Of a stretch of DNA of 64,000 bases, positions 18,501 through 26,225 are shown one piece after another. The number at the start of each line of letters is the position of its first letter. The stretch's first letter is position 1. A program made the position numbers and the translations under genes. The notes beneath the pieces are model-generated. The model was not told where the DNA came from. It searched no databases and saw nothing but the letters and a program-made list of their open reading frames with translations. The stretch comes from Azospirillum lipoferum (GTDB lineage Bacteria; Pseudomonadota; Alphaproteobacteria; Azospirillales; Azospirillaceae), in assembly GCF_024170005.1 (NCBI RefSeq), contig NZ_JALJXJ010000002.1:372001-436000 (forward strand), written 5' to 3'.

Positions 18501-19062
18501 GCAGGCTGCGCACCCCCTCCGGCTTTGGCGCCGGAGGGGGTGGCGGTGGCGGCGCCACGCTGCGGATCGGCGGCGGGACCGGCGGACGGACCAGGGTCAG
18601 CGGCGGCTTGGGCGCAGGCAGTGCGGGCGGTGTCGGCAGGCTCGGCGTAAACGCGACCGGAACCGGCGGAGGGGGTGGGGGCGGTGCCAGCGGCGCCTTC
18701 ACGTCGGCGACATCGAACAACGAGGCGCGGCGCCATTCCGGCCGGCTTTCCAGCGCCAGCATCGCCGCCGCTGCCATATGGGCGCAGGCGTTGCGGCCAC
18801 AGGAACAGCTCCGGTCGAGAACCACGCCGCGCTTGCCCTGCACCGGCGTCACCGTCACCGTCAGCCGGCGGCCGAGGTCGCTGACCTCCGCCTCGATCCG
18901 GTCGCCGCCGGCAGGACCAAGCGTCACGGCACCCGTCATCATCAGCGTGCGGCCGCGCTGCAACGTCTTGGCATCGAAGACGCGCGTCAGGTCCTCCTGA
19001 CCGAAGGGGACGGCGGCGCCACCCGATGAGGGGCCACGCGGCAAGGCATCGAAGAGCGACAT
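15577..19062 (-). CDS. SNF2-family DEAD/DEAH helicase with N-terminal SWIM zinc finger
   Basis: 1161 residues from [10 protein letters not shown] (ATG at 19062). Near residues 84-95 a SWIM zinc finger ([10 protein letters not shown]) is seen, followed by a very proline-rich linker of about 80 residues. A central region of unclear fold precedes a full Snf2 motor: Walker [17 protein letters not shown] near residue 720, the DEAQ box [11 protein letters not shown], and the C-terminal lobe with [37 protein letters not shown] and an ERI.LQ..K tail. These proteins translocate on double-stranded DNA and are often linked to transcription (RapA-like) or DNA repair. No restriction or defence partner is next to it. 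It is probably monocistronic. Confidence 0.9.
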   Translation of the reverse strand: [1161 protein letters not shown]

Positions 19063-19246
19063 GCTGTGCGGAGGTGACCAGGCCAGAGCGGGAACGGAAC
19101 GGAAACAGGGCGTCGGTATAGGGCGTTGCGCGGCACGGCGCAAGCCTTTGGCTTAAGCGTTGGCGTGAACGGCGCCGCACAGGCGGAACCGGGCGCGGCC
19201 GTCCGTCATAACACAGGACGCCGCCAGCTTCACCCCGGTTGGTGAC

Positions 19247-19912
19247 TTATCCGCGGGCGCCGGGGAAGATGCGGCCGGCCAACTCGCACAGGCCGGCGCC
19301 GCTGCCGAGCTGATGGGCGGCCCAGCGGATGGTGCCCTCGACAAAGGACGGGTCGCCGGCATGGACCAGCAGGGCCAGTCCCAGCGCCATCGCCCCCGCA
19401 AGCCAGGGCGACGGGCGCAGGCGCGGGGCGCCGTCCTTGCGGCTGCTCCACAGGAACAGCAGGGCCGACAGGCCGCCGATCATCAGCCCGGCCACCACCT
19501 CCGCCCCCGAATGGGCGGAGACCGCAACGCGCGAGGCGCCGATGGCCAGCACCAGCGCCACCGCCGCCAGCGGCAGCCCGACGCGCAGCCAGCGCGATTC
19601 GGCATTGCGCGCGGCCAGCGCCGCCACCGACCCGTAGAAGACGGCGGAGAAGGCGGCGTGACCGCTGGGGCTGATGAAGCGGTCGCCGGCGAACAGCGAC
19701 GGAAACAACGGAAAGTCCGGCAGGCCGCAGCCGTGCCCCACCAGCTTCAGCACCACCATGGCACCCAGGCACAGCGACAGGGCCAGCAGCCAGCGCAGCG
19801 CCAGCGGCGCCGAATGGTGCCGCCACAGCGCAGTCGCATAGAGGGCGGAAAGCGGAACGAGAAGGCTGCTGCTGCCCAGATGGGTGATGGCGCCGCTGGC
19901 GGTGGCGAGCAT
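19247..19912 (-). CDS. PAP2-family membrane phosphatase
   Basis: 221 residues from MLATASGAI (ATG at 19912), with about six membrane helices. The phosphatidic acid phosphatase type 2 signature is partly present: PSGHAAFSA holds the catalytic His of motif 2, and SRVAVSAHSGAEVVAG is motif 3 (SR.....H...E, with Glu where Asp is usual). Motif 1 (K......RP) is not recognisable. The likely role is dephosphorylation of a lipid phosphate or isoprenoid diphosphate on the periplasmic face. It lies 103 bp downstream of pleD on the same strand. Confidence 0.8.
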   Translation of the reverse strand: MLATASGAITHLGSSSLLVPLSALYATALWRHHSAPLALRWLLALSLCLGAMVVLKLVGHGCGLPDFPLFPSLFAGDRFISPSGHAAFSAVFYGSVAALAARNAESRWLRVGLPLAAVALVLAIGASRVAVSAHSGAEVVAGLMIGGLSALLFLWSSRKDGAPRLRPSPWLAGAMALGLALLVHAGDPSFVEGTIRWAAHQLGSGAGLCELAGRIFPGARG

Positions 19913-20015
19913 CGGATCCCCATGGATGCCGGTGGAAAGGAATGGCTTTGCCAGATGGTGCGGCGCAGCACGGAGGACAAGGGAACGAAAAAGGGGTGCG
20001 GATGTACCGTTTCCC

Positions 20016-21410
20016 CTACCCCTCCAGCTGGTCGGCGCGGGCGTCGGCGATGACACAGTTGCGCCCCGACCGCTTGGCTTCGTACAGCGCCTCGTCGGCG
20101 CGGCGGACCAGCCCTTCGGCGGTGTCACCCAGACGTCCGCCGATGGAAATGCCGATCGACACCGTCACGTTGATCTCGCCGCGGTCGGCCGACACGGCGA
20201 AGGGGGTGTCGGCGATGCGCGAGCGCAGGCGCTCGGCGACGATCAGCGCCGCTTCCCCATCGGTGTCCGGCAGGATGACGATGAACTCCTCGCCGCCCAG
20301 GCGGGCGACGAGGTCGAAGGTGCGCAGGTTGCGGCTGGCACGGGCGGAGACCTCGCGCAGCACCTCGTCGCCGATGGCATGGCCGTAGGTGTCGTTGACC
20401 ACCTTGAAATGGTCGATGTCGAACATCAGCACCGACACCGGCTTGTGGCTGTCGATGGCGCGTTCCAGCAGCCGCGGCAGATGGGCGTTGACGTAGCGGC
20501 GGTTGAAGACGCCGGTCAGGCTGTCGGTCAGCGCCATCGACAGGCTTTGCTCGTAATTGGAGCGCAGCCGTTCCTGATAGCGCTTGCGCCGGATCTGGGT
20601 GCGGGCGCGGGCCAGCAACTCGTTCCGGTCGACCGGCTTGACGACGTAATCGTTTGCGCCGAGTTCCAGCCCCTTCGCCACCTGCCCCAGGTCGCCTTCG
20701 TCCACCATCAGCAGGATCGGCACCTGCCGCGTGCGCTCGTGCGAGCGCAACTGCGAACAGAGCCGCAGCCCGTCCTCGTTCAGCAGGGTCAGGCTGACCG
20801 CCACCAGATCGAGCGGCGTGCCCAGCGCGCGTTCCAGCGCCTTGGCGCCGGTGTCGGCCGAGAACACCGTGTTGTGGTCGCGCTCCAGCGTCTCCGTCAC
20901 CTTTTCCAGGTCGAGGGCGGAGTCCTCCAGCACCAGCACATTGGCGCGCTCGAAGGATTCGCTCAGCATGGTGCCGCTGCGCTCGATGACGCCGAACTGG
21001 CCCGACGTGCTTTCGCGCAGGCGCCATTCGTCCATCATCATCTTCAGCCGCACCAGCGAGCGGACGCGCGCGAACAGCGCGATGTCGTTCACCGGCTTGG
21101 TCAGGAAATCGTCGGCTCCGGCCTCCAGCCCGCGGACACGGTCGGCGATGTCCGACAGCGCCGTGACCATCACAACCGGGATGTGCATGGTGGCGGGATC
21201 GGAGCGGATCCTCTCGCACACCTCGAACCCGTCCATGCCCGGCATCATGACGTCCAGCAGGACGATGTCCGGCGATTCCTTCCGCACCATCTCCAGCGCG
21301 TCGGGTCCGTTGAAGGCGGTCAGCACGTTGAAGTATTCGCGCGTCAGCTTCGCCGCGAGCAGCTTCACATTGGGCAGAACGTCATCGACGACAAGGACAC
21401 GCGCGGACAT
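20016..21410 (-). CDS. pleD: PleD-type diguanylate cyclase response regulator
   Basis: 464 residues with the Rec-Rec-GGDEF order of Caulobacter PleD. The first receiver has the acidic pair VVDD (Asp9/Asp10) and phosphoacceptor Asp53 in VLLDVMMPGMDG. The second, at about 155-270, is degenerate: the phosphoacceptor position reads Ser in DLVAVSLTLLNEDG. The C-terminal cyclase has GGEEF near residue 370, with the RxxD inhibitory site just before it (RTFDLVARLGGEEF), so product inhibition is expected. It synthesises c-di-GMP when the first receiver is phosphorylated and controls the motile-to-sessile or developmental switch. The start MSARVLVV lies 41 bp after divK, with which it forms an operon. 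Confidence 0.93.
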   Translation of the reverse strand: MSARVLVVDDVLPNVKLLAAKLTREYFNVLTAFNGPDALEMVRKESPDIVLLDVMMPGMDGFEVCERIRSDPATMHIPVVMVTALSDIADRVRGLEAGADDFLTKPVNDIALFARVRSLVRLKMMMDEWRLRESTSGQFGVIERSGTMLSESFERANVLVLEDSALDLEKVTETLERDHNTVFSADTGAKALERALGTPLDLVAVSLTLLNEDGLRLCSQLRSHERTRQVPILLMVDEGDLGQVAKGLELGANDYVVKPVDRNELLARARTQIRRKRYQERLRSNYEQSLSMALTDSLTGVFNRRYVNAHLPRLLERAIDSHKPVSVLMFDIDHFKVVNDTYGHAIGDEVLREVSARASRNLRTFDLVARLGGEEFIVILPDTDGEAALIVAERLRSRIADTPFAVSADRGEINVTVSIGISIGGRLGDTAEGLVRRADEALYEAKRSGRNCVIADARADQLEG

Positions 21411-21451
21411 CGGAAGGGAAATCCTGCAGAATTGGCACAGACGAAAGCGAC

Positions 21452-21859
21452 TTAGCCGAGAAACTTCTTGACCGTTTCGAGGAACTTTACGACCGATATG
21501 GGCTTGGCCACATAATCCTCGCAACCGCCCTGCCGGATTTTCTCTTCGTCGCCCTTCATGGCGAAGGCTGTGACGGCGACGACCGGGATGCACTTCAACT
21601 CGGGATCGTCCTTGATCCAGCGGGTGACCTCCAGTCCCGACACTTCGGGAAGCTGGATGTCCATCAGGATCAGGTCGGGACGGTGCAGGCGCGCCAGCCG
21701 CATCGCCTCCATGCCTTCACGGGTCTGCAGCGTGCCATAGCCGTGTGCTTCGAGCAGGTCATGAAAGAGCTTCATGTTCAGCTCGTTGTCCTCGACGATG
21801 AGGACGGTCTTGGTCGGCTTACCACCGGTCGCCAATGGACCGCACGGCTCCGCTGACAT
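21452..21859 (-). CDS. divK: Single-domain response regulator DivK
   Basis: 135 residues, a lone receiver domain: [19 protein letters not shown], phosphoacceptor Asp67 in [13 protein letters not shown], the switch Thr in [15 protein letters not shown] and the conserved Lys in YVAKPISV. DivK relays phosphate between PleC/DivJ-type kinases and DivL/CckA, and so controls CtrA. Order and orientation (divK then pleD) match Caulobacter and other alphaproteobacteria. The ATG at 21859 has AGGGAGG just upstream; it adds about 15 residues before the receiver compared with the core family. Confidence 0.92.
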   Translation of the reverse strand: MSAEPCGPLATGGKPTKTVLIVEDNELNMKLFHDLLEAHGYGTLQTREGMEAMRLARLHRPDLILMDIQLPEVSGLEVTRWIKDDPELKCIPVVAVTAFAMKGDEEKIRQGGCEDYVAKPISVVKFLETVKKFLG

Positions 21860-22018
21860 GCATCCTCCCTGGGTGTGACCCCCGCGTTCACGCTGCCTGT
21901 TCACACTGCCCAATGCCGCAACTCCGCACCGCTGACGCGTCACCCCGGCCGTCAGGCCGAAGGCGCGGTCGCGGTACCGCAGATCCGGTATACCCCCTTT
22001 CTGATTAGGTCGCGACGG

Positions 22019-22033
22019 TTAAATAGTCGTTAG
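22019..22033 (-). promoter_or_regulatory. Possible CtrA box upstream of divK
   Basis: TTAA-N7-TTAG at 22019-22033 matches the CtrA recognition pattern TTAA-N7-TTAA with one mismatch. It lies about 160 bp upstream of the divK start inside the 317-bp gap 21860-22176, which also holds the terminator of the next gene. CtrA control of divK is known in Caulobacter; here it is inferred from this motif only, and short AT motifs do occur by chance. Confidence 0.35.
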
Positions 22034-22084
22034 CGGAGCGCTGCCTGCGCTCCTTATCGGGCTGCGATCACCCTGTCGGCAAAC

Positions 22085-22113
22085 GAAAAACCGCCCGCGG
22101 CGGGCGCGGGCGG
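22085..22113 (-). terminator. Rho-independent terminator of the GGDEF gene
   Basis: On the minus strand CCGCCCGC and GCGGGCGG (22091-22098 with 22106-22113) form a perfect 8-bp stem with a 7-nt loop. A run of five T residues (A's at 22086-22090 on the plus strand) follows directly. It stands 64 bp beyond the stop of the diguanylate cyclase gene. Confidence 0.8.
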
Positions 22114-22176
22114 CGTTCGGTTGTCGCGAGCAGCAATCTCCGAAGGGCGATGACCAGTGGGCGAAGGCCGGGAGCC

Positions 22177-22893
22177 TCAGGCCGCCCGCTTCGCCTTGCG
22201 CTTGGCATCACGGCGGCGGGCTCCCTTGGCGCCATACATCATGGCGTCGGCACGGCGCATCACCTCGTCCTCGCTGTCTTCGGCGCCATAGGGCTGGGTG
22301 CCGACGGAGAAGCGGACCGGCAGGCTCTCGCCGCCCCATTCCACATGGGTGGCGTCGGCGATGGCGGCCAGCTGGCGGGCACGGGCAAGGCCGCTGGCGG
22401 TGTCGGTGTTGGTCAGCAGCACGGCGAACTCGTCACCGCCGAGCCGGGCGACCACGTCCTCCTGCCGGACATTGCCGACGATCATCCGCGCCACCTGCCG
22501 CAGATAGGCATCGCCGGCGACATGGCCGTGGGTGTCGTTGATCGCCTTGAAGCCGTCCAGGTCGATCATGACCAGCAGCCCGCCGGCGGCACCGCTACGC
22601 CGGGCCGAGGCCAGTTCGCGGCGGAAGTGGCTGTAGAAACCGCGCCGGTTCAGCAGGCCGGTCAGCTCGTCGGTCATCGTCAGGCTTTCCAGGTAGGCGA
22701 TGCGCTCCTGCAGCTCGGCGATCGTGTCTTTCGCCTCGGCGAGCAGCGCGATCGTCTCGTCCAGCGTCTGGCGCTCAGTCCCCCGCAGAAGCCCGACGCG
22801 CGAGGCCAGCGCAACAGGCGACCAATCGGCCTGCCTGTCGAAACGGTCGGCGGCGTGATGCTTCAGGTCCAGGGCGGCGACGATGGCGTTCAT
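22177..22893 (-). CDS. Diguanylate cyclase (GGDEF domain)
   Basis: 238 residues. After an N-terminal region of about 55 residues and a short coiled coil (LAEAKDTIAELQERIAYLES) that would dimerise it, a complete GGDEF domain follows (MTDELTGLLNRRGFYSHF, then ARLGGDEFAVLL). The RxxD inhibitory site is present as RQED five residues before GGDEF. There is no membrane segment or recognised sensor domain. A Lys/Arg-rich tail ends the protein. It makes c-di-GMP from GTP. It is separated from divK-pleD by a terminator, so it is regulated independently. Confidence 0.92.
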   Translation of the reverse strand: MNAIVAALDLKHHAADRFDRQADWSPVALASRVGLLRGTERQTLDETIALLAEAKDTIAELQERIAYLESLTMTDELTGLLNRRGFYSHFRRELASARRSGAAGGLLVMIDLDGFKAINDTHGHVAGDAYLRQVARMIVGNVRQEDVVARLGGDEFAVLLTNTDTASGLARARQLAAIADATHVEWGGESLPVRFSVGTQPYGAEDSEDEVMRRADAMMYGAKGARRRDAKRKAKRAA

Positions 22894-23264
22894 GGGGTCG
22901 GCTCCTCAGATGAAGGTCGGAACACTTCGCCTTCCTCCAAGCAACCACTGTGCCAACCCGCCGCGTCCCGCAGATAACAAGCATTTTATGCATTTCCGGC
23001 GGATTGCGCCGTCGGATCACCGGGCGGAGGTGGAGCCTCTTTCCCACCTGACCGGCATCTTCTGCCCACCCCAACCGTTCGGGGCAGGAAATCCCTGCCG
23101 GGGTTGCAGGGCAGCGGAAGGGGCCAGCAAAAGCCTCAGCTCCTACACAGAACTGTCGCATCCCCGGCTGTGGTGTCAGGCTGAACTTGGCAAAGACCGC
23201 GCTGCCGTGACAAACTTTGCCATGCTTCCAATCCTCAGACGAGGATGGCAACGAGGAGGATGAA
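22894..23264. other. 371-bp divergent intergenic region
   Basis: This gap lies between the start of the minus-strand cyclase gene and the start of parD. Apart from the parDE operator-like palindrome at its right end I see no gene, RNA or clear promoter in it. Base composition is more even than in the coding neighbours. Confidence 0.6.
23216..23251. promoter_or_regulatory. Operator-like nested palindrome upstream of parD
   Basis: An inner palindrome ATCCTC-AGAC-GAGGAT (23231-23246) sits within an outer pair TTGCCAT (23216-23222) and ATGGCAA (23245-23251), 13 bp before the parD start codon. Ribbon-helix-helix antitoxins such as ParD bind palindromes exactly here to autorepress their operon. 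Binding itself is inferred. Confidence 0.55.
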
Positions 23265-23516
23265 ATGCCGACGATGAACATCAGCCTGCCCGAGAAGCTG
23301 GCCTCCTTCGTCGAGCAGGAAGTCGCGAGCGGCGGGTACTCATCGCAAAGCGAGGTGGTGCGTGATGCACTTCGCCTGCTCCACCGGGAACGGGCCGCTG
23401 AGCACGAGCGGCAGGAGATGCTCCGGCGCGCCGTTATGGTCGGAATCGACGATTGGAAGGCCGGTCGTCTTGACGACCGCCCCATCGACGAGATCCTCGA
23501 TGAAATCGAGGACTGA
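23265..23516 (+). CDS. parD: ParD-like antitoxin (ribbon-helix-helix)
   Basis: 83 residues. Start ATG at 23265 with a perfect AGGAGG 5 nt upstream; the longer open frame from 23217 would translate the operator and is discarded. The N-terminus MPTMNISLPEKLASFVEQEV is the DNA-binding ribbon and first helix, and GYSSQSEVVRDALRLLHRE is the second helix. The acidic C-terminus (DEILDEIED) should wrap the toxin. It neutralises the ParE toxin encoded 3 bp downstream. Confidence 0.9.
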   Translation: MPTMNISLPEKLASFVEQEVASGGYSSQSEVVRDALRLLHRERAAEHERQEMLRRAVMVGIDDWKAGRLDDRPIDEILDEIED

Positions 23517-23519
23517 GCC

Positions 23520-23885
23520 TTGGGCGCTTATCGCGTCACCGACGCGGCGAAACAGGACTTCAGGGCGATCCTGAAGGAAACAAGAGAGCAGTTCGGCACG
23601 CACCAGCGGCAGATCTACAAAGGCCTGATCGCCACTGCGGTCAAGATGGTCGCGACCGAACCCGGCCGTGGCGGTTCCTGGGACAGAGGCGGCATTGTGC
23701 CCGGCCTCCGGGCGTTCCACCTGGAGAACGCAGCTGGCAGGCGTGGAGCGGCCGCGCACACGCTCTACTATGCAGTGGAGCATCTGCCCGCTGGCTCCCC
23801 GCGTGTGGTCATCCTGCGTTTGTTGCATGAGGGCATGGAGCCAAACCTGCACATCGCCCGAACCGACTTCCCCGATTCCCCCTGA
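23520..23885 (+). CDS. parE: ParE/RelE-family toxin
   Basis: 121 residues starting at TTG 23520, 3 bp after parD. The RelE/ParE fold is visible: YRVTDAAKQDFRAILKETRE (first helix pair), GLRAFHLENAA and VVILRLLHEGMEPNLHIAR at the end, the ParE-typical R.LH..M....H pattern. ParE toxins poison DNA gyrase, while related RelE toxins cut mRNA; the C-terminal pattern favours ParE. There is no other plausible start for a complete toxin. Chromosomal parDE pairs like this often mark mobile or stabilising loci, but no mobile element is visible nearby. Confidence 0.88.
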   Translation: MGAYRVTDAAKQDFRAILKETREQFGTHQRQIYKGLIATAVKMVATEPGRGGSWDRGGIVPGLRAFHLENAAGRRGAAAHTLYYAVEHLPAGSPRVVILRLLHEGMEPNLHIARTDFPDSP

Positions 23886-24025
23886 ACAGGCGATCGCCGC
23901 AAGGTGACGAGGCCGCCGCTCGCTGCCGGAAAAATCTTCGGCAGAGGGTGACATCTAAAAACCAAGCCCTGGGAAGGCTTCGCGTACCTTTCAAGGGCTT
24001 GGGGCAACAGCTTTGTGCAGAGGCC

Positions 24026-25054
24026 TCACACCACCCTGTCGGGCGCCGGCCGACCGGCCGTCACCGCGTCGACATTGTCCAATGCCTTGAATCCCATGGC
24101 GTTGCGCGTCTCCACCGTGGCACTGCCCAGATGCGGCAGCAGGAAGGCGTTGGGCAGGTCACGGTAGCCCGGGTTCAGGTTCGGCTCGTTCTCGAACACG
24201 TCGAGCCCGGCTGCGGCCAGCCGTCCACGCTTCAGCGCGTCGATCACCGCGCCGTCGTCCACCACCGTGCCGCGTGCGGTGTTGATCAGGATGGCGCCCG
24301 GCGGCAGCCGTTCGATCCGCTCCGCGTTCAGCCAATGTCGGGTTTCCGCCGTGGCGGGGAAGTGAAGCGACAGAACATCACACACCGGCAGCATCGCCTC
24401 GGGATCGGCGTGATAGGTGGCGCCCAGTTCCAGCTCCGGCGGAAGCCGGCGGCGGTTGCTGTAATGGATGGTCATGCCGAAGGCGCGGGCGCGGGCCGCC
24501 ACCGCCTGGCCGATGCGGCCCATGCCGATGATGCCGAGCCGCTTGCCGCCGACATGGGTGCCCATCAGCTGGGTCGGGGTCCAGCCGGTCCAGGCGTTGG
24601 CGCGGATCATCCGCTCGCCCTCGGACGCACGGCGCGCCGCACCCAGCAGCAGGAGCAGCGCAATGTCGGCGGTCGCGTCGGTCAGCACGTCCGGCGTGTT
24701 GGTGACGGTCAGGCCGCGGGCCCGCGCCGCCTCCAGATCGATGTGGTCGGTGCCGACCGAGAAGGTCGCCAGTACCCGAACACTTTGGGGCAGTGCCGCG
24801 ATGGCGGCGGCGTCCAGCCGGTCGCCGGCACAGCAGAGCACGGCGTCGGCCCCGATCTCCGCCGCGCGGGCGGCGATCTCCGCTCCGCTGAAGGCGCGGT
24901 CCTCCGGATTGAGCTCCGCCCGGTAGTCGCGCGCCGCCCGCGCCTCCACCGCGTCGGGAAGTCGGCGGGTCAGCAGCAGCACCGGGCGGGCAGGGGGGCG
25001 TGAGGCGGGACTGTCCGACTGCGTCACGAGCTGCACCTCGGCAGGGCTTGTCAT
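24026..25054 (-). CDS. D-isomer-specific 2-hydroxyacid dehydrogenase (glyoxylate/hydroxypyruvate reductase-like)
   Basis: 342 residues from MTSPAEVQLV at 25054. NAD(P)-dependent two-domain enzyme of the cytoplasm. The cofactor motif is GKRLGIIGMGRIGQAVAARA (GxGxxG), followed by SNRRRLPPE, whose Arg residues after beta-2 suggest NADPH preference. The catalytic set is present: Arg in INTARGTVVDDGAVI, Glu in DVFENEPNLN and His in LLPHLGSATVETR. The nearest characterised group is glyoxylate/hydroxypyruvate reductases. It is divergent from the EipB-like gene, with about 100 bp between them. Confidence 0.9.
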   Translation of the reverse strand: MTSPAEVQLVTQSDSPASRPPARPVLLLTRRLPDAVEARAARDYRAELNPEDRAFSGAEIAARAAEIGADAVLCCAGDRLDAAAIAALPQSVRVLATFSVGTDHIDLEAARARGLTVTNTPDVLTDATADIALLLLLGAARRASEGERMIRANAWTGWTPTQLMGTHVGGKRLGIIGMGRIGQAVAARARAFGMTIHYSNRRRLPPELELGATYHADPEAMLPVCDVLSLHFPATAETRHWLNAERIERLPPGAILINTARGTVVDDGAVIDALKRGRLAAAGLDVFENEPNLNPGYRDLPNAFLLPHLGSATVETRNAMGFKALDNVDAVTAGRPAPDRVV

Positions 25055-25153
25055 TCCGGCGGTTCCCTTCCATTGATTAGGACATTCTCGGGTGGCGGGC
25101 CTTTCGGACCGCGGCAAAAACACCCATACTCCACCAAGAGCCGTCAATCACCT

Positions 25154-26023
25154 GTGGATCCTGTCTTGCTCGACCGTCTTTCCGCCTTTCCGGCAACCGT
25201 TGGCGCGGTCCTCGCAGCCGCCGTTTCCACCGGTGCGCTCCTCGCGGCCTCCCCTGCCCTGGCTCAGCCGGCCGCGACCTCGCTGGCGGCGGTGGCGGTC
25301 AAGATCCAGCCCCACCGGGCGATCTACGCCATGTCGCTGGGATCGGCCCGCAACGGATCGAAGGTCAGCGACGTCCGCGGCCGCATGATGTTCGAATGGG
25401 CCGACGCCTGCGACGGCTGGACGACGGAGCAGCGCTTCCAGCTGCGCTTCGTCTACAGCGAAGGCGAGGATATGGCGATGAACACCAACTACACGACGTG
25501 GGAGGCGAAGAACGGCCTGCGCTACCGCTTCAACGTCCGCAAGCTGGTGAATGGCGAGGTCGACGAGGAGGTGCGCGGCGAGGCCAACCTGAGCGCCGAC
25601 GGCGCCGGCAGCGCCCAGTTCACCAAGCCCGAACCGCAGGAGATGGAGCTGCCGGCCGGCACCATGTTCCCGACCGCCCACACGCTGGCGATCCTCGACC
25701 ATGCCGATCGGAAGGAACCCTTCTTCGCCCGCACCATCTTCGACGGGTCGGACGCGGAGGGGCCGACCGAGGTGTCGACCGTCGTCGGCAAGCCGGGCGC
25801 ACCGAAGGACGCAGCCAAGGACCCGCTGCTGAAGGTGGGCAAGGCCTGGCCGGTCCGCATGGCCTTCTTCCCGGTGCAGAGCGATTCCGCCCAGCCGGAA
25901 TATGAGATGAGCCTGCATCTGCTGGAAAACGGCATCGCCGAATCCATGCAGATCGACTACGGCGACTTCACCGTCAACGCCGTGCTGGAAAAGATCGAGG
26001 CCCTGCCGAAATCGGGCTGCTGA
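25154..26023 (+). CDS. eipB: EipB-like periplasmic cell-envelope integrity protein (DUF1849)
   Basis: About 289 residues using the GTG at 25154; the TTG at 25166 is an alternative and the first TTG at 25073 is too far upstream. A signal peptide is clear (hydrophobic AVLAAAVSTGALLAA, cleavage near SPALAQP). The mature part matches the DUF1849 family: HRAIYAMSLGSA, ADACDGWTTEQRFQLRF, ending in MSLHLLENGIAESMQIDYGD. In Brucella, EipB is a periplasmic beta-spiral protein that helps maintain the envelope. Two cysteines (in ADACDGW and at the C-terminal SGC) could form the disulfide known for that family. Confidence 0.85.
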   Translation: MDPVLLDRLSAFPATVGAVLAAAVSTGALLAASPALAQPAATSLAAVAVKIQPHRAIYAMSLGSARNGSKVSDVRGRMMFEWADACDGWTTEQRFQLRFVYSEGEDMAMNTNYTTWEAKNGLRYRFNVRKLVNGEVDEEVRGEANLSADGAGSAQFTKPEPQEMELPAGTMFPTAHTLAILDHADRKEPFFARTIFDGSDAEGPTEVSTVVGKPGAPKDAAKDPLLKVGKAWPVRMAFFPVQSDSAQPEYEMSLHLLENGIAESMQIDYGDFTVNAVLEKIEALPKSGC

Positions 26024-26225
26024 GAGGCCGGGCGGCCAAGGGGAGCGGACCGAGGGGGGCGGCCGTGACATTTCACCCTGCTTTTACCGGCCTGTGGGAT
26101 GTGGGACGGTTTCCCTGTTGATCGCGACTCGTTGCTGCGCTTAACTGTCGGTTGAATTTGCGCAACAGGCCGGCGACCCCATGGTCGACTCCATTGGGCG
26201 ACCGGCCGTCCGAGGGTTTTCCGTC

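Noticed and set aside
15496..19029. A 1177-codon open frame on the plus strand opposite the SNF2 gene
   Set aside because: It is a shadow of codon bias in GC-rich DNA. Its translation is low-complexity His/Arg/Gly/Ala-rich with no family motif, whereas the minus strand encodes a complete helicase.
23216..25054. parDE as the edge of a genomic island
   Set aside because: No integrase, transposase, tRNA attachment site or composition shift is visible around it.
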